From contig NC_088708.1 in assembly GCF_963576615.1 (NCBI RefSeq), positions 8,184,001 through 8,248,000 on the forward strand: a DNA stretch of 64,000 nt. The letters are read 5' to 3'. Source of the DNA: Watersipora subatra. Lineage: Eukaryota > Bryozoa > Gymnolaemata > Cheilostomatida > Watersiporidae. The notes below the pieces were generated by a model. That model was not told the DNA's origin. It searched no databases and was given only the letters and a program-made list of their open reading frames with translations. The number at the start of each line of letters is the position of its first letter. The stretch's first letter is position 1. Positions 1-12,300 of this stretch are shown piece after piece. Both the position numbers and the translations under genes were made by a program.

Positions 1-406
1 CAAAAGGAGTTCACCTGCTGACCTGCCCTCCCTTCTAAATGTGTCGAGTATTAGATTGTTACTTAGGTTTCTTTTTTAGAATTGCTTAGCTACTGAGGTT
101 TAGTAAATTAGACTCAAACTTCGGTTACTAAACATATCCTTGCAAATAAAAAACAACACAGGCTTTCTTTAAATAAAAGCATTTTATTCAAGAACCTTTT
201 GAAAGAAACTTAACCAATGTTGTATGTATTTGAAATTTTTGGCTAGCAATGAAAGCATCCAATGTGTATAAGCTATAAGGGAAGGATTCTACCCAGCCTC
301 ACTGTAAATAGCGCTGGAGATGAGGCTAACATGAGTAAGTAGGTGTGTGGGCAGCTAAACTACAGCACAGAACTAACAAACAGCTAAACTACAGCACAGA
401 ACTATG

Positions 407-690
407 ACTGTTGACTAACAGCTGTGTGTTCTACAAACTCTCAAATGAGTGTTGACTAGCGGCTGTGTGTACTACGAACTCTCATATGAGTGTTAACTAA
501 CAGCTGTGTGTACTACAAACTCTCATATGACTGTTGACTAACAGCTAATTGTACTACAAACTCTCATATGACTGTTGACTAACAGCTAAGTGTACTACAA
601 ACTCTCATATGACTGTTGACTAACAGCTAAGTGTACTACAAACTCTCATGTGAGCGTTGACTAACAGCTAAGTGTACTACAAACTCTCAT
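407..690. repeat. 41-bp minisatellite, about 7 copies
   Basis: Direct tandem repeat with a period of 41 bp. Each unit contains TGTTGACTAACAGCT followed by a CTACAAACTCTCAT core. Copies differ at a few positions (GCTGTG versus GCTAAG, CATATGA versus CATGTGA), and the last is shortened. A shorter relative of the first half lies just upstream (about 350-405). No coding sequence is visible in it. Confidence 0.9.
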
Positions 691-2939
691 GTATATTATC
701 TGTAAAATTAAGAATACATATCTATAGAATCTATTTTAACTATAAAACCTCTTTGTACACATTTCTATTCATTTTACTTCTGCTACCTAAATTTGTACAT
801 GTTTACCTTATATTTGGCATGTAAACATTTAAACGGTTCGTGTGAGGACACATACTTGCCTCTCGTTAGCCTTAAATCTTCTTCTTTAAACAGCCATGAT
901 TGACTTGGGTATTGCATGTTGAGCGTATTAAAAGGCTGGAGGCTAATGCAGCTACTATTATATAGCTACTACTATTTATATGTACATGCTTTGATACTAA
1001 TCATTAATTCTTATCAACAGCTGATATTCATTTTATAATGTTTGCTAATTGTAGTTTTTAGTTTGTGGATTATGGGTTATAAATCATAAATTGTTAATTA
1101 TAGATTATAGATGTGCAGGCTTATAGATTATAGGCTATAACATATATGTTGTATAGCTCAAAGATTATAAGTTGTGCTACATGTTATAAGTGTTACAGAT
1201 TATAGCTTATATGTTATATATAATAAGTTATACATGCAGCTACATGTATGTAGCTTATGTAGTACATGTCATAGGTGATAGCTTATATGGTATATATTAT
1301 ACGTTATAGCTTATATACTATATGTTGTTATTTATAGCTTACACGCTATAAGCCACAGGATATAGTTCGTGGCTTGTAGCGGTTCATTATTAAAACAGTA
1401 TGAAACTAGTGAGAATATATTATAGAAATCGGTTTAACAATGTATGACTAAGCGCTTAAACGCACATATCGTATTTTCCATTTCTTTTTTCCATAATTTA
1501 TATAAAACTAATTATTAAGCCAATATGCAGCATATTTTTTTTGTAAAAATATATGTTCATACAATTTATCTTCAACATCTGCTAGGCTGCCTACTGCGAT
1601 GTAACGATTAAAGACTTAAACCATTTGTACATTCTCAACATTTAGGGCTACATGATGAAAACTAAAAAATGCTTATTTCTGACCCTTCTGCTAATATTCT
1701 GTACATGTAAATAGAATGATTGTCTATTATTTTGATTACAAATGAGCAACTACATTATGTCTTATATAATATATTTTACTGTTTAAGATATAAGATCTAT
1801 TATATAAATGTATTGTCAACAGCTTACTAATCCCGATTTAATAGTGCAGTATTTCTCAAGTTTTGCTCCATAAGATGTGTAAGCAATAGTTCAATCAATA
1901 GATCAACACAGTATAACTGTTTATTAAGTTATTGGATGATATAATCATACGATGATATCTAAGGGAGTGCTGTCCTGGTAGTCCCTCTACACCAGCCTAA
2001 AACAATATTATATCGACATGAATAAACTAGTTTTGTGTAAAAATACTATCATATTTAAAAACAGAATTGACAAGTGATTCAAGTATATCATTTATCCGCT
2101 CTGGTGACAGTAATAGTAGATTGAGTAATTCAGCTGATATGGTAAACAGAATTCGTTTTATGTTTTTGTCTGTCTCAGCATACTTAATGAAATATCGCTG
2201 AGTATATTCTCATGAGTGAAACATGCAGGAGACATTTCTAATTATTAAACCTACGCTGTTTTTACTAGCGTGTTGCAGGGTTCTCAGGCAGAAGAGCCTG
2301 TCCTGTCAGTCAGACAGTTGTAGTTGAGGAGTGTAAGAGTTTACATCCTATCAGTTTAAAGGCAACAAACAGCTGACTTGATCAACAAGGCTCTAAGTTA
2401 GGTATCGATACTATTACTGCAGGCAGGCCATTACTGAAGAGAATGTCAAAATTTATGTTTAAGACGTTTACAGCAGATTTTTTGAAGAGTACTTTTATAA
2501 ATTCAATTTTAAAATGTTTCACAGATTTTATATAGCATAAAAATAATTATGATGTCAACATAAGCTTCTATACTTGTACTCTACGCGTGTGCTATATTTA
2601 ACAACTGTCATTTTTGTAAGTCGGTACGGTATTGCTATGACTGAAATATTCAGATCTTGGTTTGGCATTCATGATAATGAAGGTGAAATTGAAACTGTTT
2701 TTCTTTCTGCAACGGGTCAATTGGACCATTATATGCTACTTAAGGAGTTGTGCACTCTTTTTCTGCGTTGTTTTCAGTCCTTCTACTCTTCATGAAGGTA
2801 GTATATATTATAGCTGCCTAGCCTTTGTTTGCATGCTTCCTGTATCAACAATGCACACAAATGGAGGCCTGTAAAACTTTTTGACATCAATTGCACAAAG
2901 GTAACTTTCACCAATTTATTTGGTTAAAAAATAATTTTG

Positions 2940-3020
2940 TAAAATATTGCTCTGTACGGGACTCCAACCCGTGACATTTAATTTAGTAACGAAAACACTT
3001 TTTTACCAGCGCTAACAGAA
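2940..3020 (-). mobile_element. Relic of a tRNA-derived SINE head (weak)
   Basis: Read on the minus strand, the stretch contains CACGGGTTGGAGTCCCGTACA, which resembles a tRNA T-arm with a pol III B box (GGTTGGAGTCC). It is preceded by GCGCTGGTAAAAAAGTG, where an A box would be expected but is poor. There is no cloverleaf good enough for a functional tRNA. A decayed SINE head is the likeliest reading. Confidence 0.3.
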
Positions 3021-3977
3021 AAATATATAAGACTTGAGAAAATGATAGCTTGAGAAATTAGTTCTCAAGCAACTGATTTTGAGAATGTGACTTTTGAGAA
3101 ATTACATTCGAAAAATGTACCTAAAATCACATAAATTTTTCTTATGAAATTGAATAAAAGTACATAAAAGTTCATGGTAATTTGATTCTCAAATCATACA
3201 AATGAGTGCAAAAAGCTGAAAGCTCCAAACTAAGCGGAATACTAATTAAAAATATCTAACTTACCCACAGTTTGATATCAACAACTTGAGCAAATTACTG
3301 TATATGATGTGTAAGTTACCAACTGGAGGTACCTTACTCCATATGGTGGATTATAGCCTTGCTTGATTGTACTATGGAATTATCCAATCACATATTTATG
3401 CCAAGCAAGTTTCAGTTTACTCTGTATATGATTTACTACTGAATGTCCAACATTGCACAGGTAATAAAACATTTACCATTCTAACTTTTAAATGAAGGTG
3501 TTTGTTTATTTTTTGTGTGTCCAGCAATAAATTTATCACTATAACTGGACATACGACAAACCAACCAACACTTGGATTTATATATAGGTACATATTCATG
3601 CTAGATGTTTTTTTCTAGAACTACAGTTATGTGCTAAATATATTATTATAACAGGCTGGAAGCTCAGCTAGCTCTGAAACCACTGACATTTAGAATAACA
3701 GCTTATTCCTAAAATGTCAGGTTGGTTAAAAGATAGCTGAAGGCACTTATATCTGTGTGCATCCAATATTTACCTGCTGACTATGCTGTCTAAACTAAGA
3801 GAAAAGGCAATTTTTAGCAAACGGTTTTACAAGCTGCTAGCCCTAAGCTTGGCTGCCTAGACCTATGCTTATGGGCTAGTAAATATTTTCAAACAGTTTA
3901 TGCAACTGTAGACAGTCTTCTCTTTCACAAGCTGAACTGAAGTACAATTTAATGATAATATTTCTGTCTGAATAAGT

Positions 3978-3983
3978 TTTATT
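3978..3983 (-). terminator. Candidate polyadenylation signal of the GPCR gene
   Basis: TTTATT on the plus strand reads AATAAA on the minus strand, about 160 bp downstream of the receptor stop codon. This is a reasonable 3' UTR length, but the hexamer is common in AT-rich DNA. Confidence 0.35.
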
Positions 3984-4139
3984 CAAATGAGAAGTAGCTC
4001 TTTCATCTTAACTAGATATTAAATACTAACAGACAATTTGCAATATCGATTGTGGAAGTCAACAGACCTTTTGAGTCCATTGGTCTACACCACAAGCATT
4101 CTGGAGAGGATGAGAAATGTCATGAAGGAAAGTTATAAC

Positions 4140-5555
4140 TCAAGCTGGAGCATGGATTAAATGCAGTGGTTTGGCTGAAAAACTGTTCTGCCTGCTGCTG
4201 GAAGAGCTGATATAGAGACTCCCCAAGTAGCCCAGCATCCCTTTACTGTTCAAATCTCTTCTCAGCTGACATCGAAGGATTTTTTTAAAGGCATGACGAT
4301 AGTCAATAGAAAAAAGAGCGTATATACACGGATTTAATAATGAATTTACATAGCCTATCCAGAAAAATACATCAAAAACAATTTGGTTTATCTTAACTAA
4401 TTCTATACCTTCTAACAAATAGCAAATGAAGAATGGAGACCAGCAAAGGATAAAGCCACCAACAATAATTGCAACAGTTTTGGCTGCCCGTGCCTCTTTG
4501 TTTAAAGCAGTGCGTACGGTTGCCTTCGCTTTGTTTCTCTTTAGTGAGTGTAGAAGGTACGTCTCACTACGATCACTTTTATGTGAGCTGCGTCGAAGAG
4601 TGCTGTGTGTTGGGCTGTCCGAGTTGTTTTCAACAATGTCTATAGAATGACTAGTTCGAAATGTCCGTCCCTGGTCACCGCTTGACCTCACTTCAGGTGA
4701 AGTTAGTAGATCGTTCATTTCATAGAAAGCTTTATTAGCTTTTTCAATTTGGCTGCTAGTAGAGACGCCTCTATGTACACGCATCGTTTTCTCTGTCGAC
4801 TCTTTGACTATGACTCCTCGGTGTGACTGTTTCATAAAACTCCTGGCCATTAGGAATATCTTGATATAAAATCCGGTCATAACAAAAGAAGGAATAAAGA
4901 AGGAGCCCAGAGCGGAGTATATAGTATAACCAGTTGAGTCGTTGATAACATCACAATTGGTGTCTCTGTTCCTCTCATCCAAATTAATTAAAGCTGGAAA
5001 GCAAATTACAAAGGAAAGGGCCCACATGCCTAAGCACGTTAGCCTACACCTCCTGTGTGTCATGAGGGATGGATACTTGAGAGGAAAAGCTATGGCTATA
5101 TAGCGGTCTACACTAATCGCACATAGGTGCAGAATGGAGGCTGTGCAGATCCAAATATCTGCAACCAACCAGATCTTACACAAAGTTGGCGGTGGACTCC
5201 AATAGCCGAGAAGTTCTTTAGACACGGAAAGAGGCAAGATGACGAGGCCGAGCAGGAGGTCGACAACGGCCAACGACGCGATAAAGGAGTTGCTCACACT
5301 TTTTCTTAGTCTCTTATAAAGAGCGACAGAGATGATAACGAGGCTGTTGCCAACGACGATGCTGATGACAATGAAGAGCAGAATTATAGCTTTAAGGATG
5401 AAATCCCACTGGCACATATTCACCCGCCCGTACTTATCCCAGCATGCATTTTCACTAATGTTCTCCCACCTCACACTCTCCATCTTCTTCCTCGACTTGA
5501 TAAGCAGAGCCTCTTTATAAGAAGCTGGATGGTCTACAACTAAATGACCATACAA
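4140..5555 (-). CDS. Octopamine/alpha-adrenergic-like biogenic amine GPCR, intronless
   Basis: A 471-residue class A G-protein-coupled receptor for a biogenic amine, acting in the plasma membrane. Seven hydrophobic segments are visible: TM1 about 53-79 (N70), TM2 about 88-111 (D99), TM3 about 126-150, TM4 about 172-191, TM5 about 210-236, TM6 about 358-381, TM7 about 392-414. Family residues are intact: D133 (3.32, binds the amine), DRY at 150-152, Cys126-Cys201 disulfide, CWSPFF at 371-376 and NPCIY at 408-412. The third intracellular loop is about 115 residues and Ser/Thr-rich. Cys429 after helix 8 may be palmitoylated. The wording YPSLMT, WALSFVICFP and YSALGSFFIP is closest, from memory, to arthropod OAMB/alpha1-type octopamine receptors; a dopamine D2-like or serotonin receptor is less likely. 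Two starts are possible: Met1, or Met25 (5483), which keeps the NIS glycosylation site at 32. No introns interrupt the frame. The ligand is inferred. Confidence 0.93.
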   Translation of the reverse strand: MYGHLVVDHPASYKEALLIKSRKKMESVRWENISENACWDKYGRVNMCQWDFILKAIILLFIVISIVVGNSLVIISVALYKRLRKSVSNSFIASLAVVDLLLGLVILPLSVSKELLGYWSPPPTLCKIWLVADIWICTASILHLCAISVDRYIAIAFPLKYPSLMTHRRCRLTCLGMWALSFVICFPALINLDERNRDTNCDVINDSTGYTIYSALGSFFIPSFVMTGFYIKIFLMARSFMKQSHRGVIVKESTEKTMRVHRGVSTSSQIEKANKAFYEMNDLLTSPEVRSSGDQGRTFRTSHSIDIVENNSDSPTHSTLRRSSHKSDRSETYLLHSLKRNKAKATVRTALNKEARAAKTVAIIVGGFILCWSPFFICYLLEGIELVKINQIVFDVFFWIGYVNSLLNPCIYALFSIDYRHAFKKILRCQLRRDLNSKGMLGYLGSLYISSSSSRQNSFSAKPLHLIHAPA

Positions 5556-8500
5556 TTGAAATTATATTTTCAAAATTGATTACTGCGCTGAATGACACTA
5601 TCAAGGCACGACGGCAGACGAGACAAAAAGACGATAAACTCGGTCTGACCGACCTGCTTTCAACTGACTCAATATTTCCAGTCTCACGACCGTTTATGAG
5701 AGAAAAGGAGGAGAGAGAGAGCGACGACTAATTTAATTGAATGTGAGAAAAGCTGTATTCAAGGTCTATTAGCGAGTGGCATGCATTGATCACAGCCATA
5801 ACCACTCTTTTCTTCAAGTACTGTTCACTCATCCCTGCACAGGGTCTAGCGAGCGTTCAACATAAGTAAGTCAATTATTTTGAGTTATTGAATTGTTGTT
5901 TGAGATTAAGTCGCTCAAATTATTCACCCTTATTTATGTGGACAGTGAAGCCATAATTGCTGATTGTCAGAGCATGTGCAGACGTCACAGTTGCAGGTTG
6001 GTTGAGCATGGCACGCAAAGCTAAAGGCTCAATACTTAAAAATAATGATCAATGGTTTTTACAAAATTTTATTCAATAACACCGGGACATAGCACCAGTT
6101 TAATGTATCTCTATGTCAATTTTGTAGCAGTTTTATGTGATATCTCATCTAGTGATTCTAATCTACTGTAGATATAATCACCCAGTGATTAAATCTTGGT
6201 TCTGTGTTTCAGAAATTGATATGCATCAAACGTGATTTGTTGCTAAATTGAACTTCTTAAAACCTGAAAACATCGAAGGTAAAGTTCAGAAAATAAATGT
6301 ATTTAAATTACATTTTTAACTATTTTAAAAATATTTATTATATGAATTGAAAAACTAAGCTATTCTAACAAGGTGCCTGCCGAGCTAGTTTTCTTTTTTT
6401 TATGTTTTAGGAAATCTCTACTATAAATTGGAAGGCAATGCGAGTTTTATTAAATGTCTCTCAACGTTACTCACTAACTTTCTAGTCATGCATCTGTCGT
6501 CATTTAATGTACATGTATGTTCAAGCCTAACTTATTCTTGTGATATTACTGGAAGAATTCTATTTTGTGTAATCGTATAAAGAAAAGCGGGTGTAGAGCC
6601 AGATACATATTAAATTATATAGAGCATTTTTTATTAATTTTCCGCTACTTACTGTACAAAATATGGCATGTCAAGGTTACAACACAGTCTGTGAGAAACT
6701 TTGTCAGCTATCTGACCTTCCTTTGACTTTTTCTGTGACCTGACATGTACGTCTTATGTAATTATAATTTGCTGCAAAATAGTTTATCTAATTGACGCCT
6801 TATTCAGACTTACACAAACTTCCCCAAACTACACAGAGCTACACACACTTACACAAACTTACACACACTTACATAGACTTACACACACTTACATAGACTT
6901 ACACACTTACATAGACTTACACACACTTACACACACTTACATAGACTTACACAGACTTGGTTGTAAGAAAAAAGTTGAAGATGACGCATCATAATCTCCA
7001 AAATGTAATCTGGTGTCATAGTTTTCAAATGCAAACTTTAATGGTTTGAAAAAATGTTTAAATTTATTGCTTGCTTCAGATAAATGTACATAATAAACAG
7101 ATAAACTTAAAATTTAACTCTCTCCATAAAACTATCTTGTCAAAAAACGGTTAGTTACTATAAAAATATATAAACCATGGTAGATGACCACATATTTAAA
7201 TGTGTTTACGGTTTCAGGAAAGTTAAATATTCAGTATTCTGATGAAAATATTATTGATAAACCAACTTACACGCAATAGGTACAGCTGCTTGTAATTTCT
7301 ATGCTATCGGTAGGTAAGTATTTCTTTCACTTGCTACTTAAGTCTAACCCTAGTACGTTACTTAATAAGATAACAAGCCTTATAGATAAGCAGGTGCTTG
7401 TCTGTCTCTACCATTCCCAAGACTGAGGTGTGTGTTGGCTAAGCTTACTCCAGAAAGAAACTATCAATATCTTGCCGGAGTCCTTGGCAATCAGTGGATT
7501 GAGATATAAATCATTTTTGTTATTACAAGATCCACTATTCTCCAGAGTGCTGCCTTGTATGCCTTATCTTAATAAGCTTAACTTTTCTTCTCGGCAGCAA
7601 TAGCCCATTAATTAAAGTACCAGTGATTGTAATAACACGGTAATCTACACATCTCTTTAGGCGGTATTTTCAATCCCAGCTGTGCTGCCTAATTTCCTGC
7701 CTGCTGACTTTTGGCTCGGAGTGACGTATTGTGTTGCTTGCTCCTAGCAAGCTTTCCCTTTATCTATAAACATATTTTAACTAGATCTTTATCATACCTT
7801 CAAAGCATAATGATAAGTTTTGACATACATAAACAAGAAATGTTTTCACTAATGACGTATTTAATTACCATTTGTAAATATAATATATTGCTTTAGTTTG
7901 GACCAGTTAAAAAGGTTTGTTGTTTATTGGTTAGTCAATTGGTTAGTTAATTATTTGTTGGTTAGACGATGTTTTCATCTGTATGAATAAGGTATTTTAA
8001 TTTATTAATACAGCGAGAGCAGAACAATGCAGTGACACAATAAATCGTAATATAATGGAGTTTAATGCAATATGATTTAATAATATTTAAAGCAATGTAA
8101 TCCAATTTAATACAAAACAATCCAACATCAATCTGCAGTAAGTCTGTTATCTCCCCACCCTTCTTGTGTTACATGACTGTGATTAGTGTATCTCCTTCAT
8201 CTTTAAGATACATGCAGTTGAAACAGTAAATATAATTGCTAGAATTTAAAATACATTTGTGGGATAAACCAATTTTTTTATTCATCACAGCTGGCATTGG
8301 CGCTTAGCTTTTAGAGTTTTTTCAAAGTTTGTCAGAAATGTCTTTTGAGGCTCATTTATTTTAATTTAAAGAGAGCAGTTTCTCAGACATAAAATAAAGA
8401 CTTGATCCCCTGAAACCCAACCATGCCTGATACATACCTATCAAAGGTGAGCTGATGACCCTTTCTAGCTCTCACAACGTCTCAGCCTTAGCATTGCTTT

Positions 8501-9377
8501 TTTCATATTATTCAAGCTCTTACTAGTGTAAATTAACTAAACATATATCTTTCTAAACTTACGCTGCCTTTAAACATTTATAATTTTATTGCCTTACTTA
8601 GAAAATTGGCATGCTGCCAATATAGTAACTGGTAAGCGTGTAGATTAGTTTAATTCACTGTCTACTGTACTCTGTAGGTTTAGTTATATACAGCTGTATG
8701 AGAACACAACTCCATAGAATTTCACATATGAAGCCTGCCGTTTCTGAATATATAAAACTTTCTTATAAGTATTTATACAACTATCTGCTACTTTATATTC
8801 TATAGTTAATAGACATGTTCGTGTGTAGAGTACCTTTATGCACCAATTGGTGAGAGAAGCATTTATTCAGAGAAGGATTTATACAAGAAAATTAAGTATT
8901 TTTCAACAAATTTTTGCAACCTTCTCATTGACTCAAATCGTAATTGAAAAAAATTGCTTTCTCTTCACAGAGCTATATCATGGTTGGGGCATGTCAAAGA
9001 TAAAAGTTATGAAGTAGTTCCAGCAGTACCGTATTTTACTGACAAGCCTTTTTCCAACAGCATAAATAGCAGGTGCTTATATACTCTTATAACAAGTGCT
9101 TTGTCTCATACGCTATCAGGTGCTGTCAATAGGGTTCATTCAGTCATTATGACACAATCAAGCACTTGTATATGACATCCTTATTACACTCTCTGCCTTA
9201 CACCAGTGAACATATTCCTGCTATGATACTGAGCTTGACTAAGTTTATATTTCAATGTAAATACTTGAGATTTTCATAAACATCTGTTAGTTCACAGACA
9301 TGAGTGTAAGTTATATCTCAGACAGCTAATGTGAGTCAATGCAGGACCTACCGGTGGTCTCCAGCATTGGCTCACTC
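5556..9377. other. Intergenic region between GPCR and astacin genes
   Basis: Contains the 5' flank and probable 5' UTR of the receptor (right of 5555) and the upstream region of the astacin gene. Apart from the short repeat at 6806-6958 I see no gene. The open frames at 7711 and 8954 are short and resemble no family. Confidence 0.55.
6806..6958. repeat. 10-bp tandem repeat array
   Basis: About 15 degenerate units of ACTTACACAC / ACTTACATAG in direct tandem. A simple minisatellite with no sign of a function. Confidence 0.85.
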
Positions 9378-12300
9378 ATGGCTCACTGGAATATCTTATA
9401 TGGTTCTATACTCATCTTTGCTCTGCTTGTCTGCAAGCCTTTCGCTGTACGTATTTGTTATATTTACTTGTGGGTTGTATTTGTTATTTATTGGCTAGAT
9501 AAAAGTGGGCAGTGTGCAGAGTAGCCTCTGGACCATAAGTAGGTTAAAGATTAGCTCTTATTGGTAGGGGTGGAGACTATCAGGGTATCGTCCTTCACAC
9601 ATACATGTTCATTACCAGGCTGTTCATTAGACATTATTTAGGTGGATTGTTCAGTAGAAATTTATCAAAATACTTTCTCTTTATTCATTAGAACTATCTG
9701 CTGCATAAACGAAAAATATTTTCTATTCAAGTCTTGTTATATCTATCTATCTATATATGTCTAAAACTACTAGATGTAAATTTTAGCCATTCCATTCGCA
9801 GTCATTTTTGACAAATTAATCTCAAAACATTTTCACATTTTTCACACCAAAAGCAAATATACATATATATGTTTAGGCAAATAAAAGTCTTCAGGTGTAT
9901 TTTGAACTCTGTCTAGCGCAGTGCAAAATAACAATAATACGTTCGGGCTTGTCAAAAATCTTGAGCCATGATATGAACCTACTGATATGTCAGCATGAAA
10001 AACTATTAAAAGAATAAATGAGATTTTAGTTTTAAAATTTTGCGTTACCAGCGCAAAAAACTTTTAGCTATGGAGATGGAAGTAAATGTGGATATGGTAG
10101 AAAAATATGCTCTATGCCATTTAAATCTTCAGGTTTGTTGAAAACCCCAAATTGTATTGAGCAGAAATAATGTGTATGTATACTGGTGTGTATATTATAC
10201 ATGACACTCCCCGTACCCCCTTTGTATACCTGCAGGTGGGTTCTTTAATATGCGGTATCTCTTTATTATAAATGCTTGTGTTACAGACATACTACCCACC
10301 TCTGTATAAGATTTGGGACACAAGACGCATACCCTTCAACATCAGCAACCAGTTAGGTAACTATTCAGAATCACATACAAAATGATTCAAGAAATATTGA
10401 TAATCCCACCACCATTGTTCTACTCTTTAGCATTTTATCACTAACATTTCATTAACAAAATTTTATCACTATGAAGAATGGTCAAGGAATGATTGTTCGG
10501 AACATTGCCATTATATAAGTATTGTATGAGCTGATATCTGGCAAGTGCAACTTGTAATAGTGAGCGCTATATACACTTCTAAATTTTCAAAGTTTTACTT
10601 TGAGTGGCCGTGGACTAGTGGTCTAGCACGCCTGACATGGGTACAACAGGTTGAGGTTCAACTCCCAAAAGAGGCCAGTAGTGTCAGTGTAACATAGAAC
10701 CTTAAATTATTACTCTCCGCAACTGGGTGTGTCTCCAGTCGTCAAAATTCCTTTGCTGCTGGACTCAGACATGTCTAGCCAAGATCACAGAGACATAATT
10801 GTTGGTGCAATAATGCTTTTAAAACACGCACAGCCTCCGCTTGTGGTAAGCTAAACAGACATCATACACAATCTTCGATTGATTTCCAACAGACTTATGT
10901 ATTGTGTCCGTCAGTATTGCAGTTCTATTACGAGATACAATATTCACTGTAGTGTTTTCAGATGTGGTCTGAAATACTTCTGGAAACTGTTTTTGTAAGA
11001 CTTGTCTACCGACATCCATGGAAGTCTATTAAGGTCTCTGAATCTAAGTTTGTTCTATCAAGTCTTTTAGCATTTCACTCTTCAGTTTTCTAACTAGATA
11101 TTGATTGCTGACTCACTTCTGCTGCTGAGAACAGCACTTCTCTAGCTTTGCTGACCAAGTGCTGAGATGAATGGAGTCTTATTTTGCACCATCAGTTTAT
11201 GCTAAAAGATGCGCTCACAAATATCTAGGAAGTCATCGAGGAGTAACAGTGTTACTCACTTTGACTTTTGTATTGAAGACACTGCCCTCATCGATAAGAT
11301 CAATGCTGCCTTTGCTCAACTCCAAGAGCACACATGCATCAAGTTTGAGAGCCAAACATCTAGAGACTTTGATTATCTTAGAATTGAACCTGGTGACTCG
11401 TAAGTTCCTTTTTGTCTTCACCTTTCAAAAAATCTTTGGATTCCTTTGATAGTGTTGAGTTCAATATTTATCTCTATTCGAGTCACCGGCTATCCGCAGC
11501 CAAACATCAACATAATTACAGTTTATAACTGGATAATATATCTACATGTATGTATTCAAAATTGCTGCCTAGTGGGAAAATAATTTGTCTGTAATAAAAG
11601 TACTTTAGTTATCTAAAGTTTTAATAGAGGTTTCATAAAGTAGACTGCGTGAGAGACTTGTAGACTTCAATAGATCCATGCAATAAGATCACGTATCAAC
11701 ATTCAAGTAAAGTTTCATGTTCAACTATTCTTACACCCACTAAAACCCAATGATTACTTGTCTGACTATGCTGCATTACTGTTGATTTGGTTTCAGATGT
11801 GAGACGTATGTGGGCAAAAAAGGAGGAGAGCAGGTGCTCGAGCTAGACAACTCGTGTGCCTCAAGCGTCGGAGATGTTCTGCACGAGCTGCTGCACACGC
11901 TTGCATTCTACCACGAGCATCAGAGACCTGACAGAAACTCGTACATCGATGTTTATATAAATAACGTGTTGCAGAGCAGTAAGTTAAATGACTAATTAGT
12001 CTTGTTTATCGGCTCTATTCAAAAAACACCAGTGCTAGCGAACGGATGTTAGCGAGGTTGTTTATCCTGCTGGTGTAGGGAAAGTCACAAACCCTTCACA
12101 AGCATGGTTAAGCTGTCAATTTCTTTAGTAGTTTATGTTTGTATAATAACAAAGTTGTTAGAAAAGGCAATTGATCACAAAAATTATTAGATGAGGCGCC
12201 AGTGGATGAGAAAATAGAAATAGCAATTGATTATTGGAGCAGTTAAGTTATATATCTACCAGCATTGCCATTTCTTTACGAAAATAGAAAAATCTTTTAA

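Larger units (their letters stand above)
691..4139. other. Intergenic region without recognisable gene
   Basis: AT-rich intergenic DNA. From about 1030 to 1385 it is degenerate simple sequence built from TATAGATTATA / TAGCTTATA-like words. Open frames near 2574-2874 are short, have no family resemblance and lack splice context. Bases 1-406 likewise hold nothing I recognise. The right end (about 3650-4139) is probably the 3' UTR of the receptor gene on the minus strand. Confidence 0.6.

Noticed and set aside
4426-5520. Plus-strand frames of 60-74 codons opposite the receptor gene
   Set aside because: Shadows of the minus-strand receptor coding sequence.
10605-10690. Functional tRNA gene
   Set aside because: A and B boxes are present, but acceptor-stem pairing and anticodon arm are not convincing and a SINE body follows.
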